From: Marasmius tenuissimus
Lineage: Eukaryota > Basidiomycota > Agaricomycetes > Agaricales > Marasmiaceae
Direction of reading: 5' to 3'
NCBI GenBank assembly: GCA_029532415.1
Contig: JAQOTA010000008.1
Location: forward strand, 62,001 to 126,000
DNA length: 64,000 nucleotides
Shown: piece after piece, positions 34,101-45,858 of the stretch
Numbering within the stretch: the first letter of the stretch is position 1
Layout: each line of letters begins with the position of its first letter
Notes under the pieces: generated by a model
Told to the model about the DNA's origin: nothing
Seen by the model: only the letters and a program-made list of their open reading frames with translations
Databases searched by the model: none
Program-made: the position numbers and the translations under genes

Positions 34101-37005
34101 AAGTCACCCAACGAAATCTCCGAGTTTCTTCGAAACCAAAAAATCGATCTCCATCGGTACATTATCCAAAACAAGTGGACTGTTGATCAAACCGAGGATG
34201 CCTACGATACAGACATCTCTTGGTTTGTGCATGCGCTTGCAGACACAAGGCGAGCAGGTAATACCAGCACTGGCAACCATTTTGGAGTACACTCCATGAC
34301 ATTCAAATGGTGCACCGGCTCAAACCTTGCTATCTTGGATCAGTCAGACGAGGACGGGCGTATTCAGTTCTCCCATGGACTTCTGTATGAGATAGACCGT
34401 TCACGTCCTATTCTCAATATCCCTTCCACAGAGTATGACCTCTGTAATGGAAGACTCAGCACATACTTTCAGCGCCATATAACAAGTTTCACCGATCATG
34501 CTCACGAGATGGGGACTATCCCCTGCTGGCGTGCTCGGGACGGCGATGTATGGTGCGAAGGTCTTGCCCACTTGGCCACCGTCATTGTTTCTTTACCCAA
34601 GACTCTTATTGTTCGGGTTGAGTGCGAGACGTTGGAGAATGAGTGGGAGTTTCCTAGTACTCTTTGTCCTATTGCCGACAACGAGGGACGTAAATTGGGG
34701 CTGGAATACGAGATTGTAGGCCGGGTGTTCTACAATGGGAATCACTACACCGCCCGATTTGTAGCAACAACAAATACGCCGAAACATGCAAAGGGCATGT
34801 TCTTTTATGACGGGCTTGGGGTTCACGGCGGCACAGCAGGATACAGTGTCAAGGAATTGGGGGGGATTGCCAGGGGTTTGGGTGGCTGGAATACTGAAAT
34901 GCCCTCGGGTTATCGAGATTATAGAACAACCCTCGTCGTCTATAAACTCCGTGGAGGGGAGAAGGCTCAAGAGTGGTTTTGGAACCACCAAAGGGAGTTC
35001 TTACGGTCGACCCTTGGGATCGATCTTAGTCCCTCCTATCAACGAGAGCTGTCATCCCAACCCATATTGAACCGAGCGGGATTCTCAGAGTTCCCCCCAA
35101 AGAAGATGATGTGGGTTCGTGAAATGTCTCGAAGGAATCCTCAGAATTATCGGGAGTATGTCGAAACACCCTTGCTCTCGGAGACCCTCCAGCACAATAC
35201 TCGACCCAACCCTGTTATTGATGTCGATTACGGCGACTTGACTGGCCCGAAAGGTAACAAGCATGCCATATCTGTCAAAGCTATCTCAGAGTATTTATCT
35301 TTGATTTTTCAGGTGATTTTGATGATTCAGTCGAACGCTTCATGCAGGATTCCGCGAGTCCACAAGTAGAAAACCAATCGGAACATTCGGAACGTCCCTT
35401 ACTCTCGGAATCTTCTTCGCCCGAGCCCAAAGATCTCATGGCTTCCCCTCCGTCTACCCCACTACCTTTCGATTGTCGCTGTGGTGCGAATGGTGATGGT
35501 AACTATCAGGAGGTTCAACAGGATGCGATTCAGTGCTCAGAATGCAGAAAATACTCCCATGTAGCATGCGAGCCCCATCCAACAAGGAACTTAGACTCTG
35601 ACTTCACATGCCAGAGGTGCGTTGAAGGTCAATTCAAGCTGGTAAAACCGGTAAGACAACAGTGAGTGATATCGAAACAGATTTCAAATTCTGTTGTTTT
35701 AATGAGGTGTAATAGAGATCCTGGACGCATCGACCTCATCTCCAAAGTCCATCAACGGTTGAGGTACGTTTCTGATTATTTGACACTCAAGTCACTCACC
35801 AATTGACGTACTTCATAGTTGCGGTCAATCAGTGCTGGTTCAAGACGGGCCCTATCACCGCTACCCAGCTCGGGCAATCAACCGTGATTCCAATTCTAAG
35901 TGGAAGGTTAAATGGTGGCGTGGTAATCAAGTTAGTGAGGAATCAACACATATACCGGGATCATACGAGACTGTATCATCCTCCCGAATTGTTGATGCAC
36001 TATACGGGGACATCAAAGGGCGAAGAGGTGTCCGGGTACGCAATGCATATCTTCTATACTGCTTACTTTATTTTGTGCTGACTTTCATCAGCTCGGAAAA
36101 TGGACTACAGTGCCCGAGATACCTGAAAAAGAAGAAGAAGCACATCAATTTCAATACACGATTGTTGAGAACCCCTCAAAATCCCGTCCTTATACAACAA
36201 AAATCCACGAAATTCTTTACCCTAACAAGGATCAGCTGACCCGCCTTATTTTCGACCGATCCGACCTCAACCTTGACGAATTCCCGACTCTTCGTTTCTT
36301 GCGCCACTACCATTTGACCGTTGTTCCATACACTGGCGGATTATCTCTCGAAACTCAGTCTGAGATCATGAACTGGGTGTATCATAACATTCCCGGAGTA
36401 CGTGGTACATTACCGGCATGGATCACTGATGGGTCTCTTCAACACGCATTCCTACTATGGATCGAGGGTCGCGACAGAGTCGAACTAGAGAACCTACCTG
36501 AGTGCCCCAGGAGCAAATTGAAACGTGAAAAATTTCTCCGGGAGCAGGCATGGATGAGGCTCAAACAATCCACAAGTCGGTCGGACCGAGAGTCACGAGG
36601 ACCGCCGGAGTATGTCGATATTGACCTTGAGTCCTTATCACAGCTCGAGATGGACATGTTCGATAGGTCGACAGTTGCAGGGCATGGAGGTAACTGTCAG
36701 TGGGGTCTCGACGTTGGAATCCACCAGGACAATTGGTGGCCATATATGGTGTATCCAAATAATGTAGACCATGGTAGAGACGACGAGGAGGAGACAAAGG
36801 TGAGTAGCCCGAGATCTCAAGACTTCAGTTATTGTGACCAGTACTGAAAGAAACCCTTTCACTGCGGTTTATAAAGCCTGGACGTCGCTACCATTGGGAT
36901 CCGTATACTATAAAGTGGAGAGAGCAGAAGGCACGTCAAGACGAAGCAAAGAAGAAAGCAGATGATATACCTAGACCACTACCAAAACGACTTCGAGCTA
37001 CTTGA
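31173..37005 (+). pseudogene. Transposase fused to USP-like peptidase and PHD finger (frame broken in transposase)
   Basis: Exons: 31173-31187, 31242-31410, 31469-32747, 32804-33335, 33389-33575, 33626-35253, 35313-35661, 35716-35763, 35819-36035, 36092-36799 and 36877-37005. With one lost base near 32320 they total 5262 nt (about 1753 residues) and every other junction is in phase. Residue positions: basic N terminus; GCM/WRKY-like zinc finger 205-290 (C-x4-C, RP, C-x-C, HNHPP); DDE-type core with D in VTDGAHGW (~411), D in MDYGQAQ (~489) and E in TTNAQEAAH (~626). Next is a ubiquitin-specific-peptidase-like domain with Cys in KNSCWLDS (~832), His in GNHYTARF (~1100) and Asp in FFYDGLGV; then a C4HC3 PHD finger (~1320-1375), a possible small barrel (KWKVKWWRGN) and a basic tail (PKRLR). 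Breaks: the frameshift and TGA at 32487-32489. Confidence 0.85.
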
Positions 37006-37084
37006 GTCTTGTTTCATTCCAAACTATAGTTTAGAATCTTCCCGAGATAATTTTTGTCCTCCAAAACAGCGAGTCCTAGTTTTG

Positions 37085-37440
37085 AACCTCTGTATGGTCA
37101 GTTACGGGTCAGTGTAATATCAATGATGAGTCCGCATGAGGTCAGCGACAAGTTCGCGTAAGGTCAGCAACAAATCCGTGCTAGGTCAGTGACAAATCTG
37201 TGCTTGGTCAGTGACGAATCCGCACCAGGTCAGTGACGAATCTGCGCCAGGTCAGTGATGAGTCCGTGTAAGGTCAGCGAAGAGTCAGTGTGAGGTCAGT
37301 AACAGGTCCGTGACAGATTCGCGATAGTCAGTGTTAAGTCCGTGACAGTCAGTGTTGAGCCCGTGAGGGTCAGTATTGAGTTCGTGAGGGTCAGTGTGAA
37401 GTCCGTGTTGGTCCGTGTGGAGTCCATGTGGAGTCCATGT
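37085..37440 (+). repeat. Element M right subterminal array
   Basis: GGTCAGTGA, GTCCGTG and variants (AATCCGTGC, GGTCAGCGA, AGTCAGTGT) repeat with about 10-base spacing. They are more diverged than in the left array and in the same orientation. 37441-37790 between this array and the terminal hairpin holds nothing recognised. Confidence 0.85.
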
Positions 37441-37868
37441 TTAGTACATCTGTCTTAAGATTGTGCACAGTTTTTTTGCTACCTGAGGATAATTTTGAGC
37501 TCAGGGCAAGATCTAAGACTCACACGCAAGTGCAGAAGTACTATATATTGTGTCATCAATGCCTCGCCTTTCATTGCTGGTGGTAGATGCTTGCAAATAC
37601 CACTCTAACAACTGTGAATTAATGTGGGGATCTGATTTTGGCGTTTGCCGAGATGACTTCAGTGTTGTATCCATCTCTTTCAAGGACACAGAGAGGCTTA
37701 AAACCTATTTGGATTGATTGATGTACTTATTTATTGATTCAGGTCACAAATTACCTATCAACTATTTTCTGAGGTCAGTTAACCACGAACAGTAGTCAAT
37801 GTCAGGTCCGTGGGAAGTCCGTGTCAGGTCCGTGTCAGGTCTGTAAAAAATAGGTGACACGGACCTGA

Positions 37869-37889
37869 CACGGACTTTTCTGGTGGCCC
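37869..37889 (-). repeat. Element M right terminal inverted repeat
   Basis: The reverse complement reads GGGCCACCAGAAAAGTCCG followed by TG. It is preceded by a near-palindrome at 37805-37876 built from GTCCGTGTCAGGTCCGTGTC and its inverse. Confidence 0.85.
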
Positions 37890-38270
37890 CATGGCGGCGA
37901 TGCTGAGTGTAAAATTATAAGATTTGTGGAAGAACTCACGAGCTGAGCGATGACCAGATTCCCACAGCAACTTTCACGATTTTGTATCATCCGGATACAG
38001 GTGTGAGAGTATTGGGGGAGATTCTGAGGGTACGGTGAGATGGTTCGGAACAAGGGAACTGTGATTACGTGGTCAATGTTGGCATTTGACTTTGAGGGCG
38101 CTTGTGGGTGTTTAATATGCATTCGACGTTTATTGTTCAAAGTTATTGTGATTTTTGAGGTGCGGTTGGTATTGTAGGCTAATAATAAGATCCTGATTCA
38201 GTAGAAGTTGCTGGAGATCGAGTACTGATGTCAATTTCTCATTCACCTCACCAATGATCTGACAAAGACA
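37890..38270 (+). repeat. Dispersed unit R, 3' part, beyond element M
   Basis: Continues the R copy of 28104-30130. GCGATGCTGAGTG, AAGAACTCACGAGC, GATTACGTGGTCAATGTT and CCAATGATCTGACA match 7830-8200 and 50480-50690. Confidence 0.75.
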
Positions 38271-41200
38271 TTACATGATTTGTAGCAGTCTTTCCTTCGT
38301 TAGAGAACGGTAAACCCTCTGTAAGCCTGGCGAGCGGATTGGCATGGTGGAAGTATGAACATGATTCTTACTCACCGTCCTGACTTGGTCCTTTCCAATG
38401 ACCATTACTATATATATATTCCCGCTATCGTTCCTCCCGCTCTTTGCCCTACGTCAACATTTGTTTATCAGCATACACATCCGTCGTGATATTCCATTTG
38501 GTCAACGATGACAGGAAACAAACCTGTCTCCGCATAAATCGAGGCCTAAAGCTTTGGCCGTATCCGAAACCATAGGCTTCGCTATGGTGAGAAAAAACAT
38601 GCACAGGTCGTTGGAAGTGGTGAGCAACCAGCTTTGGCGTGCAGTTAAAGTGAATAACCGAATGCTCACCTGGAGAATGGTACTTACACTCGATCTTAAC
38701 CCCCCGTATTCTCTGCTTTCTGCAACTTGATAAGGTCGCTGATAGCGCTGTCTCTTCCACCTAAAAATCTCGGCGGAAGATAATCAAAAACCATCATACC
38801 ATAAGGTGGTGGTTCCCTCTACCACTAAGTCGAGCAGACAACATATACAGGCGCGACGGCGATGATAGGCATGTGAAGGGAAAATTGAGGGTATACAAAT
38901 CCTCCGGCCATGAATCCTTCAATCAAAGTCTTGTAAAAGAACGTACAACCAGATGGAACTTCCGGCGTTGGAAGTACGGTGGCGATCACATTGAACGCTC
39001 AGCCTGGTTACTGATATGAAAGCAGGTCCTGGGGCATGCATCAGTCGCTTATTGTGAGCACGATGTATGCGAAAGGCGGAGCTATGAGCGAGGGCGCTGT
39101 AAACTACGTGTGTGTGAGAGCCTTCTGGGACGTGCTTTTGAACTGAAAATACTGAAATCTCGTTCCTTGCAACTGTCGCGGCTGTTATATCCGTTTCCAT
39201 ATAGGCAGGATATCGATCGGAATGACAGCAGAAACACACGCCCCATGGGTAAACACTAAGCACAGGTTTGGTTCCGAAAGCAGAGCAAATGGAGCCCACA
39301 TCAGTAAGATGCCGCATTTCCCGGTGGCCGTTCTTGGCCTTTCTGGGCCTTTTAGCCGGTCTCTCAGGCTGACAGGTTCACTGGCTGAAAAATGCGAGTG
39401 AACAAGGGCTTTCAGCGCTATACCCCGCATGCAATAATAAGCCGCTACGCTTCCAAAGGGGCTCTCTAGCCTAAAAACAGAGATGGGCACAGAAGATGTG
39501 GACAAAAAACCTCTCAATACTCGCGTTTTTATGCCAAAAACCCAGCTGGTGGGAATTTTGACATAGACGGTCAGGGCCCAACCTTTCAGCCGGTACCGGC
39601 CAGGAACGGTTGAAACCGGTAATTTGTGATCTTACTGATGCAGTAGATGCATATCCTGACAGTGCACGAGGTAGTGTTGCTCATTGGATCTCAAGCTGTT
39701 CTCTCACTTTGATGATGATGGTTTGAATACTCAAAAGCATTTCAGGATAGCTGTGCCTACTAAGAGAACATAGCTGATGCACTTCTGACAAATCAACCTT
39801 CTTGTGTTGACTGAGAGGTACTCAGTTGATCGCAGAGGAGCATCCGAAGTTTTACTAAATCTCGCGTTATCGGTCAGCCGCCATCCGAGTATTCCTGGTA
39901 AAGGTACAAAACTTGGAGCAAGCTGCATTTAGAAAATATAAGGAGAGGATCATTAGGGTAGTTTCTCTAAAGGTTGTTCGACTGAACACACCGGGGGTCA
40001 GCATTGTTGGATTTGACAGGCAACCTCTAAATTCTCAGGCTCGAGTAAATGAACAATGGACAGAGTTATGGTAGAATCGAGGTTATCTCAAAGTGCAAAA
40101 ATGAGAGCCAGAAAACCCACATTGGAAGTGACGTGGCGGGGGAAGACATTGCGGAGTTCTAAAGGTCAATTTTGCCTGCCGCCAGTATCCGGTATTACAG
40201 GCTCCGCTCGAACCTGCCTCTAACCATGACTCGACCGTGGCTTATCCGATATCGACTCTCATCCAAGTCCAACTCTCATCTATGAACGATCCAACACTGA
40301 TGTCTCGAAGTCAGCTGGGCTTTAATTTGTCACCATGACTTATTGATTCTCGCCCACCGACCTTTCGACGCAATATCCATCTTTCGAAATTTTAACAGCC
40401 CTTAACAGCCCTCAAGGAATTCCAACCACCTGTTTCTCTCAATAGACCTTTTCCGATCGATTTCTTACTCTGCGGGAGCAACATTTGGCGACTACGAGAG
40501 AGGGCGATCAAAGGAAACGTGGCACTCGGATTGGAGTGAACTCTGCGAGGTCTGTAGTATTAGCTGAGGGAAATGGCTTGTGCTGAATATAAGTGCGTTA
40601 CGTTCTCCCTTTTCGATTCAAGGCTAGTCTACATCACTCGTTTTCTGGTAGCTTCCCATGGCGTTGGGGAATCTTTCTCGTCTTGGGATATATTGTTTCC
40701 CGAAATACGAATAGTTCAAGCCGTTGAGCTCATCGACGTATATCCATCATCGACGCCTTTGAGAAACGCAGAGGTCATATGTAATCCAGCCCTGACGATG
40801 GACCTTGGTACATGCTAAGAGACTCTGATATAATGTCAAACTCTGATCTTGTCCCGTTCAGTGTTCTCTGCCTTCTTAGGATTTCAAATTGATTCTACCA
40901 GGCCTCCGAGCGATTGGCGTCTATTCACTTTCGACACCTTCAAGGGCATCATCGTATATCATCTGAGCTATGCTCAAAGCCTCGAAATTGACACGTTGCC
41001 CTTATCCTATCTTTGCCTCTTTTCAATATTCTACTCAGCTTCCAAAACTATCAATCCACTCTCGAGTCATATTGACCCAAAACGGTTCTGGGTTCAGACT
41101 GAGACGGGGACTTCATTCCGAATCTGCTAGCGTCTATCTTTCGATATCCCTCTGACGACTACATATAGACATGATTTTACTCTTATTCTCCTCGAAACAA

Positions 41201-41971
41201 ACCTTTTTATCTCGTGACGTCGAGTGCTATGCATTAGATACCGCGGACGCGGTGCTGAGGCTAAACGCGCTACCCGGGCTCAGCGCTCAGCATGTATGAC
41301 AGCTGAGAACAAGGTCCCGGATCAGCCAGCTTGCCTACTTGAAACGTCAGAACTACTTATCTCGCCCTGTAAGCTGTTGATTCCATAGCATTGGCTATGC
41401 AAGCTTGTGGTAGATTGCTATCATTAATCAATATCAGTCTAGACAAATCAGAACCTAATTCATTTGGTTTCGGGTCGAAACGCTCATCGAGTTGGGCGTT
41501 GAACAGGTGGGTAGGGCTTAGGTGTTTGGTACGTGCCAAACAGCAATCTTTTAGTTCTTCCGAAACTCCAGAGAAGCCGTCGCTCGAGCAACCTACTCGG
41601 AAGATGGCTACAAGACTTTCACCCTCCCTTCGGAGCTCGTTATCTTACCTTCCCTCCAAATTCTGTGGTAGTACTCATGCGTGAAGTTCACAGAGTAACA
41701 GAGTAACAATAACGTCACAGTATTACCACACTTCTTACGCTACATATGTATTCTTCTGCCATGCCACCATATGTTAGTACGTTCGGTGGTAATTCTGACT
41801 CCGTGGACTCAATAATGACGAGCACAGCAAGCTGGCCGCGGGTACGGTAAGCCTTCACATAAGTAACGATGGATTCTGTCCATGACTCTCTCCGTCGGAC
41901 CCTCGCCGTCATTAATTTGACAAGGATTCCCCCTTCTTTCCTACCTCTGGGTTTCATCTCACTTGACTAGA
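38271..41971. other. No supported gene; scattered repeat fragments
   Basis: Frames of up to 132 codons on the minus strand (38919-39317, 39185-39517) overlap each other and show no domain. 39315-39625 has loosely inverted ends (CCGGTGGCCGTTCTTGGCC against the reverse complement of GGCCAGGAACGGTTGAAACC) and could be a worn MITE. 40165-40195 (TTTTGCCTGCCGCCAGTATCC) matches 53629-53650 upstream of G3, so part of this region is a diverged upstream flank of G2. Confidence 0.45.
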
Positions 41972-44597
41972 ATGGCCAACAGCACTTTCTTCAGAAATGC
42001 AAGCAATGTTCGAATAGGTGATGGTGCGACCTTTCCTATTGTGGGTAGGGATCAAGTCAACATTTACAGTGACTCGAGGAGGAATTCACAGTGGATTACT
42101 TTGGTGCGTGCAAATAGGTTTCGTTGAGAATTGCACTTCAACCTCAAGTCTAGAACGGGGATACTTATCGAAGGATACCTGTAGGGGATATCATTGTACA
42201 GAGGAATGTGTCTTCGACGGTTCTGGATGTCACTGTTGACTCTCGATGCCGAATATCAGCTTCCAGGACATCACAAGGATTGGGAGAGCTAAAAGTGGTT
42301 AAGCTCAGGAAGACAACCCAACATGTCCAATTATTAGGACTTCCAGGAGGTTTTACTTCCGTGAAGGTTGAGGCGATGGAGGAAGATCAAGCCAAAGAGC
42401 TGAGTAACGTGGGTACAATCCAAGAGGTCTGATGAAAAGGATCACAATGCAAAGTTCTTGTAGATAATGGAGCGCCTGTGTCGAGAAATGTCGTCTCAAC
42501 GGTAGATCAAGCTTCGATTGACTGACAAATTAATGATTCAACTCTTACCAGGTCACCACTGATCACCCAGCTGGTTGGATTGGGTTGGTCGGAGCGGCCG
42601 ACATTCATATTTCACGACGGTGAGGATCCTTCTCAGCGAGGCTCGGTGTAGACGTTGACTACAGAGCATTGTAGAACTGGCAAATGGTAGCAAATATGTT
42701 GCGGAAATTATAGCACAAGACAATTGGGTTGTATACTACTACCTTTGGTATAGATTGGTATGGTCAGCTTTCCGACGTCCCACATCTGCTGATTGAGCTT
42801 CCAGGCAACCTCATGGTTCACTTTGTACAACAATAACACTCTTATGATCCCGGTGAGTGGGGGCTATTTTTAAAGCCGACTACCTATTAATAGCACAGTA
42901 GGTGTCGCCGAAGGAGATGTTTTGGACGTTCAACCCGAGAACCCACGCTTGGCAGTACGACGTGGCTTCTGTCTCAGTCTCACCACCTAACGAGGATATT
43001 TCTTTCAACCCATTATACCTATCCCCAACCCCACTTCGTCCAGACACTCGTCCACAGCTCGACGCTGACGGAATGGTCTCCTGTTTCGAAGAGCAATTCG
43101 GCGACTTCCTACACATGATTGCGTCATTGGGAGAAACGAGGCACGTCAAAGACCTGTTGCCCTTTGCACGACATGGTTATTTGACCTTCGGGGCCGTCGT
43201 TGACCGCAATAAACCCGAAATTCTGGCCCACTTCCCTTCCACCCCTCCTCCCCAGTGGTTTTGTGAGAGTTACAACGGTGATCTTGAAGCCAGCTACTCC
43301 ACCGCTGGTCTGTCCATCTCCCCTACTTATCCTCCCTTGTGCTGACTTTTCTAGTCCCCTCCCGTGTTGACCTCTTGTTCCGAAACACTGACCGTAAACA
43401 AGTGCGCCTCGATTTCTCTCTTCGCTTTTCAAATCTGCTTCCATATCGCACTGCCTACCTCAGCCAGTCTGTTCCGTTTATCAAAGACGGTGATGATTCA
43501 TCCAATGACCTTGGTAGGTTTACCTATCAATTCCTCAGTTTCTCCTCCCAATTATAATTTTTGCACAGTGTTTATTGATGAGGTCCGATTCTCCCTTGTC
43601 GGCACCTTCCAATCAAACCCCGCAAGTTCCACTATCCCAACTTACCTGCTTGTTCCGCCCATTCCTGCTGAGGTGGTCAATAATGTTCATTGTATACGTT
43701 ATCCACTTCCCGACACTCTCTTCTTTTGGTGCTCAGATCCCAACGGACAAAACATCATTTGTGAGGAGAACTGGGAGGCATATGGAATCCCTCAGTTGGA
43801 GATACTCACATGGATGGGTTCGTCGTGGTCCTGGGATAGATACAAATCGGTGCGAGACCATCTAAGAAACAAGAGCTGCGCTCTGGACGGGAGGCAATAT
43901 GCGCGGGAACGCGGTTATCCCAAGCTATCGTACGGTGAGTGATAATTCTATATGACTTGAGACTATCTTTACGTTTATAAAATTAGGCGATCCTCACAAT
44001 CCCAGGATCACGGTTATGGAAGAGTCGGATACACCTAAGGAAGTCGATAGTTTCTTCAAGCCGTCGGAACACCGAGGTTAGTCTTTCCATTCCTTGCTAT
44101 ACCTATCCTACTAATGGTAGAGCTGCAGATGACGCCATTGATAAAGATTCGGTACCTCTCGATCAACCCAGCAGCGAAGCGCCAGAAACCCAATGCAATA
44201 AGGATGATAATGTCAAGACATGCGCAGGTATGGTTCTTTATGACGGTTGACCCCGTCTGAGTCTTGTTTCTAATCTGTTTTCAGTCACTGCATCGTCAGC
44301 TGAAGACAACCAAGGGGACCCTAAAGCGCGTAATATCCATGATCTAGGTCGGTCCCACTTTGATGATACACGATTCATATTCTCCTGCCGATCCCGACTG
44401 AATTCTCCACAGCACCGTCATGTCGTTGTTCCCAATTACAGAGCAACGGGTATCAACCACCTGCGTGGCCTCAAGCCATATACGAGCTCCTTGAGCTGGT
44501 TTGGGCAATTGCCGTGGTTGTATTTTCAATTGGCTTTGAAAGAGTGACACGCTTGGTGGGTACAAACAACATACGTGTACATGTTCAACATCGTTAG
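41972..44597 (+). CDS. Paralogue G2, intact gene of unknown function with C-terminal membrane helix
   Basis: Thirteen exons: 41972-42103, 42154-42408, 42464-42501, 42552-42619, 42675-42757, 42805-42852, 42902-43307, 43355-43513, 43569-43934, 43987-44076, 44129-44227, 44285-44347 and 44413-44597. They join in phase to 663 residues. The N terminus (FFRNASNVRIGDGATF, GRDQ at 25-28) resembles fungal proteins that begin with a short repeat-like motif and GRDQ. The conserved centre (GWSERP, WYRL, FWTFNPRTHAWQYD, FEEQFGDF, VDRNKPEIL, FWCSDPNGQN, WDRYKSVRDHL) is shared with G1 and G3. The C terminus has a hydrophobic segment (LELVWAIAVVVFSIGF, about 624-644) followed by basic residues, suggesting a tail-anchored membrane protein. 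No catalytic motif is recognised. It is the only complete member here. Exon 7 uses a TAG acceptor because the preceding CAG site would put a stop in frame. Confidence 0.85.
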
Positions 44598-45858
44598 GAC
44601 TCCATCTTATATGTTGCGGTTGAGATGCATATTTCGGGTATTTCCTTCATCGGGAGTTCCAACTTCAAATCCATCGCTCAGGGAGTCTATAGCGCGCCCA
44701 GGTCGATCTTTTCCCTGTCGGGACCGCTTAGAGATAACGGAATCATAGGGGCCTTTTCGTAGTACACAGATTGACAACAACTCGAGGGGGAAAATATGAC
44801 TGGGGTGTGCTGCCTGCCATTGAGGCCTCAGATTTATGTGTGACTGTCTGCTCTGGATCTTTGAAGTTTGACAGTATCATGGTCAACCTCAATAACGTGA
44901 GTACGTCGAGATGACTGATCAAGGTCATTTTCTCACTCGGTTCGACAAATTCTAAGGACGTGGGGATGACTGAACAGGCTTAACGTTCATGTCAGTGTTT
45001 CAATAGCCGCTGGTGTTGACAAAATTCCCTAGTTGAGCTCCCCTGGCGCCACCGGTCTCAACACTTTCTGGCGTTTTCTGCAAGATAATAACCTCTCTAA
45101 GTCTTGCTTGCACTTTCCGTATCAACTACATATCATTGATGCCATCAACAAACAGATTAGCCTACGCGCATCCCATCCCGAATCCGCGACCAGGCAATTA
45201 TTTGAGGCGAAACTTTAGACTCTTAGTTGTGTAGGCTTCAGTAAGCCCCGAGTTTCGTTGCGACGAAGTGGTTGCGGATTAGAATGAATAGGAGCACCAC
45301 AATGGGTATGATTTCTCGCCTGGAGTTTCTATTTCCTGCCCATATTTGATGCTGTTGTAAGGTATAAAGAAGTATCACGACTCCATACCACAGAAAAAAG
45401 ACACAGGCTTCATCACAGGCACATTGCCCATGCTTATCGTGTTGAGAGTGGAATTATCGATCATCTAACTAGTTATCGGCCTACCCCCGATCAGTTGGGA
45501 TACATCCATCAATAAACACAGATCATACGGGCTCGAGGTTATCGAACATTTCAGTACACAGCGGTGGGATGTGTTCCATCCCCATATCGCAACTTTCAAC
45601 GTCGTCGCCAATCAGATACTCAATCGCTTCATGGCTTCGTTTCCAGTAACCGTTACCCAAGAGATTTTCTATGAGTGTATCAGATTCACGAAGGCCACAT
45701 CTTCCACTCTGCGTAGTTTGAGCTGATCAAGAAAAGACTGTGATTTGGCAATTAGAAGTGGCGGTGCTTTGGACTACCTATAGTATGTGTAGTTTGGATA
45801 AACTGTAGAGTCGTAAGGAATATCTCTCTCAAGATCCAACACCCCTGACCGGTCAAAT
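44598..45858. other. Possible decayed gene, otherwise empty
   Basis: Two plus-strand stretches look protein-like without a conserved neighbour: 45030-45218 (TFWRFLQDNN.. QLHIIDAINKQISL) and 45530-45724 (LEVIEHFSTQRWDVFHPHI, ending in TGA). No start or consistent intron set joins them, so I do not call a gene. The rest shows nothing. Confidence 0.35.

Larger units (their letters stand above)
30131..37889 (+). mobile_element. Mutator-like DNA transposon M, 7.76 kb
   Basis: The ends are short inverted repeats, GGGC plus four variable bases plus AGAAAAGTCCGTG (17 of 21 positions match). A perfect 9-bp target duplication CATGGCGGC flanks the element at 30122-30130 and 37890-37898. The uninterrupted paralogues (7826-7850 and 50470-50500) run straight through this point, giving an empty site. 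Nine-base duplications are typical of Mutator-like elements. Inside are subterminal repeat arrays and one large spliced gene on the plus strand. 30356-31172 holds no gene I can support. Confidence 0.88.
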
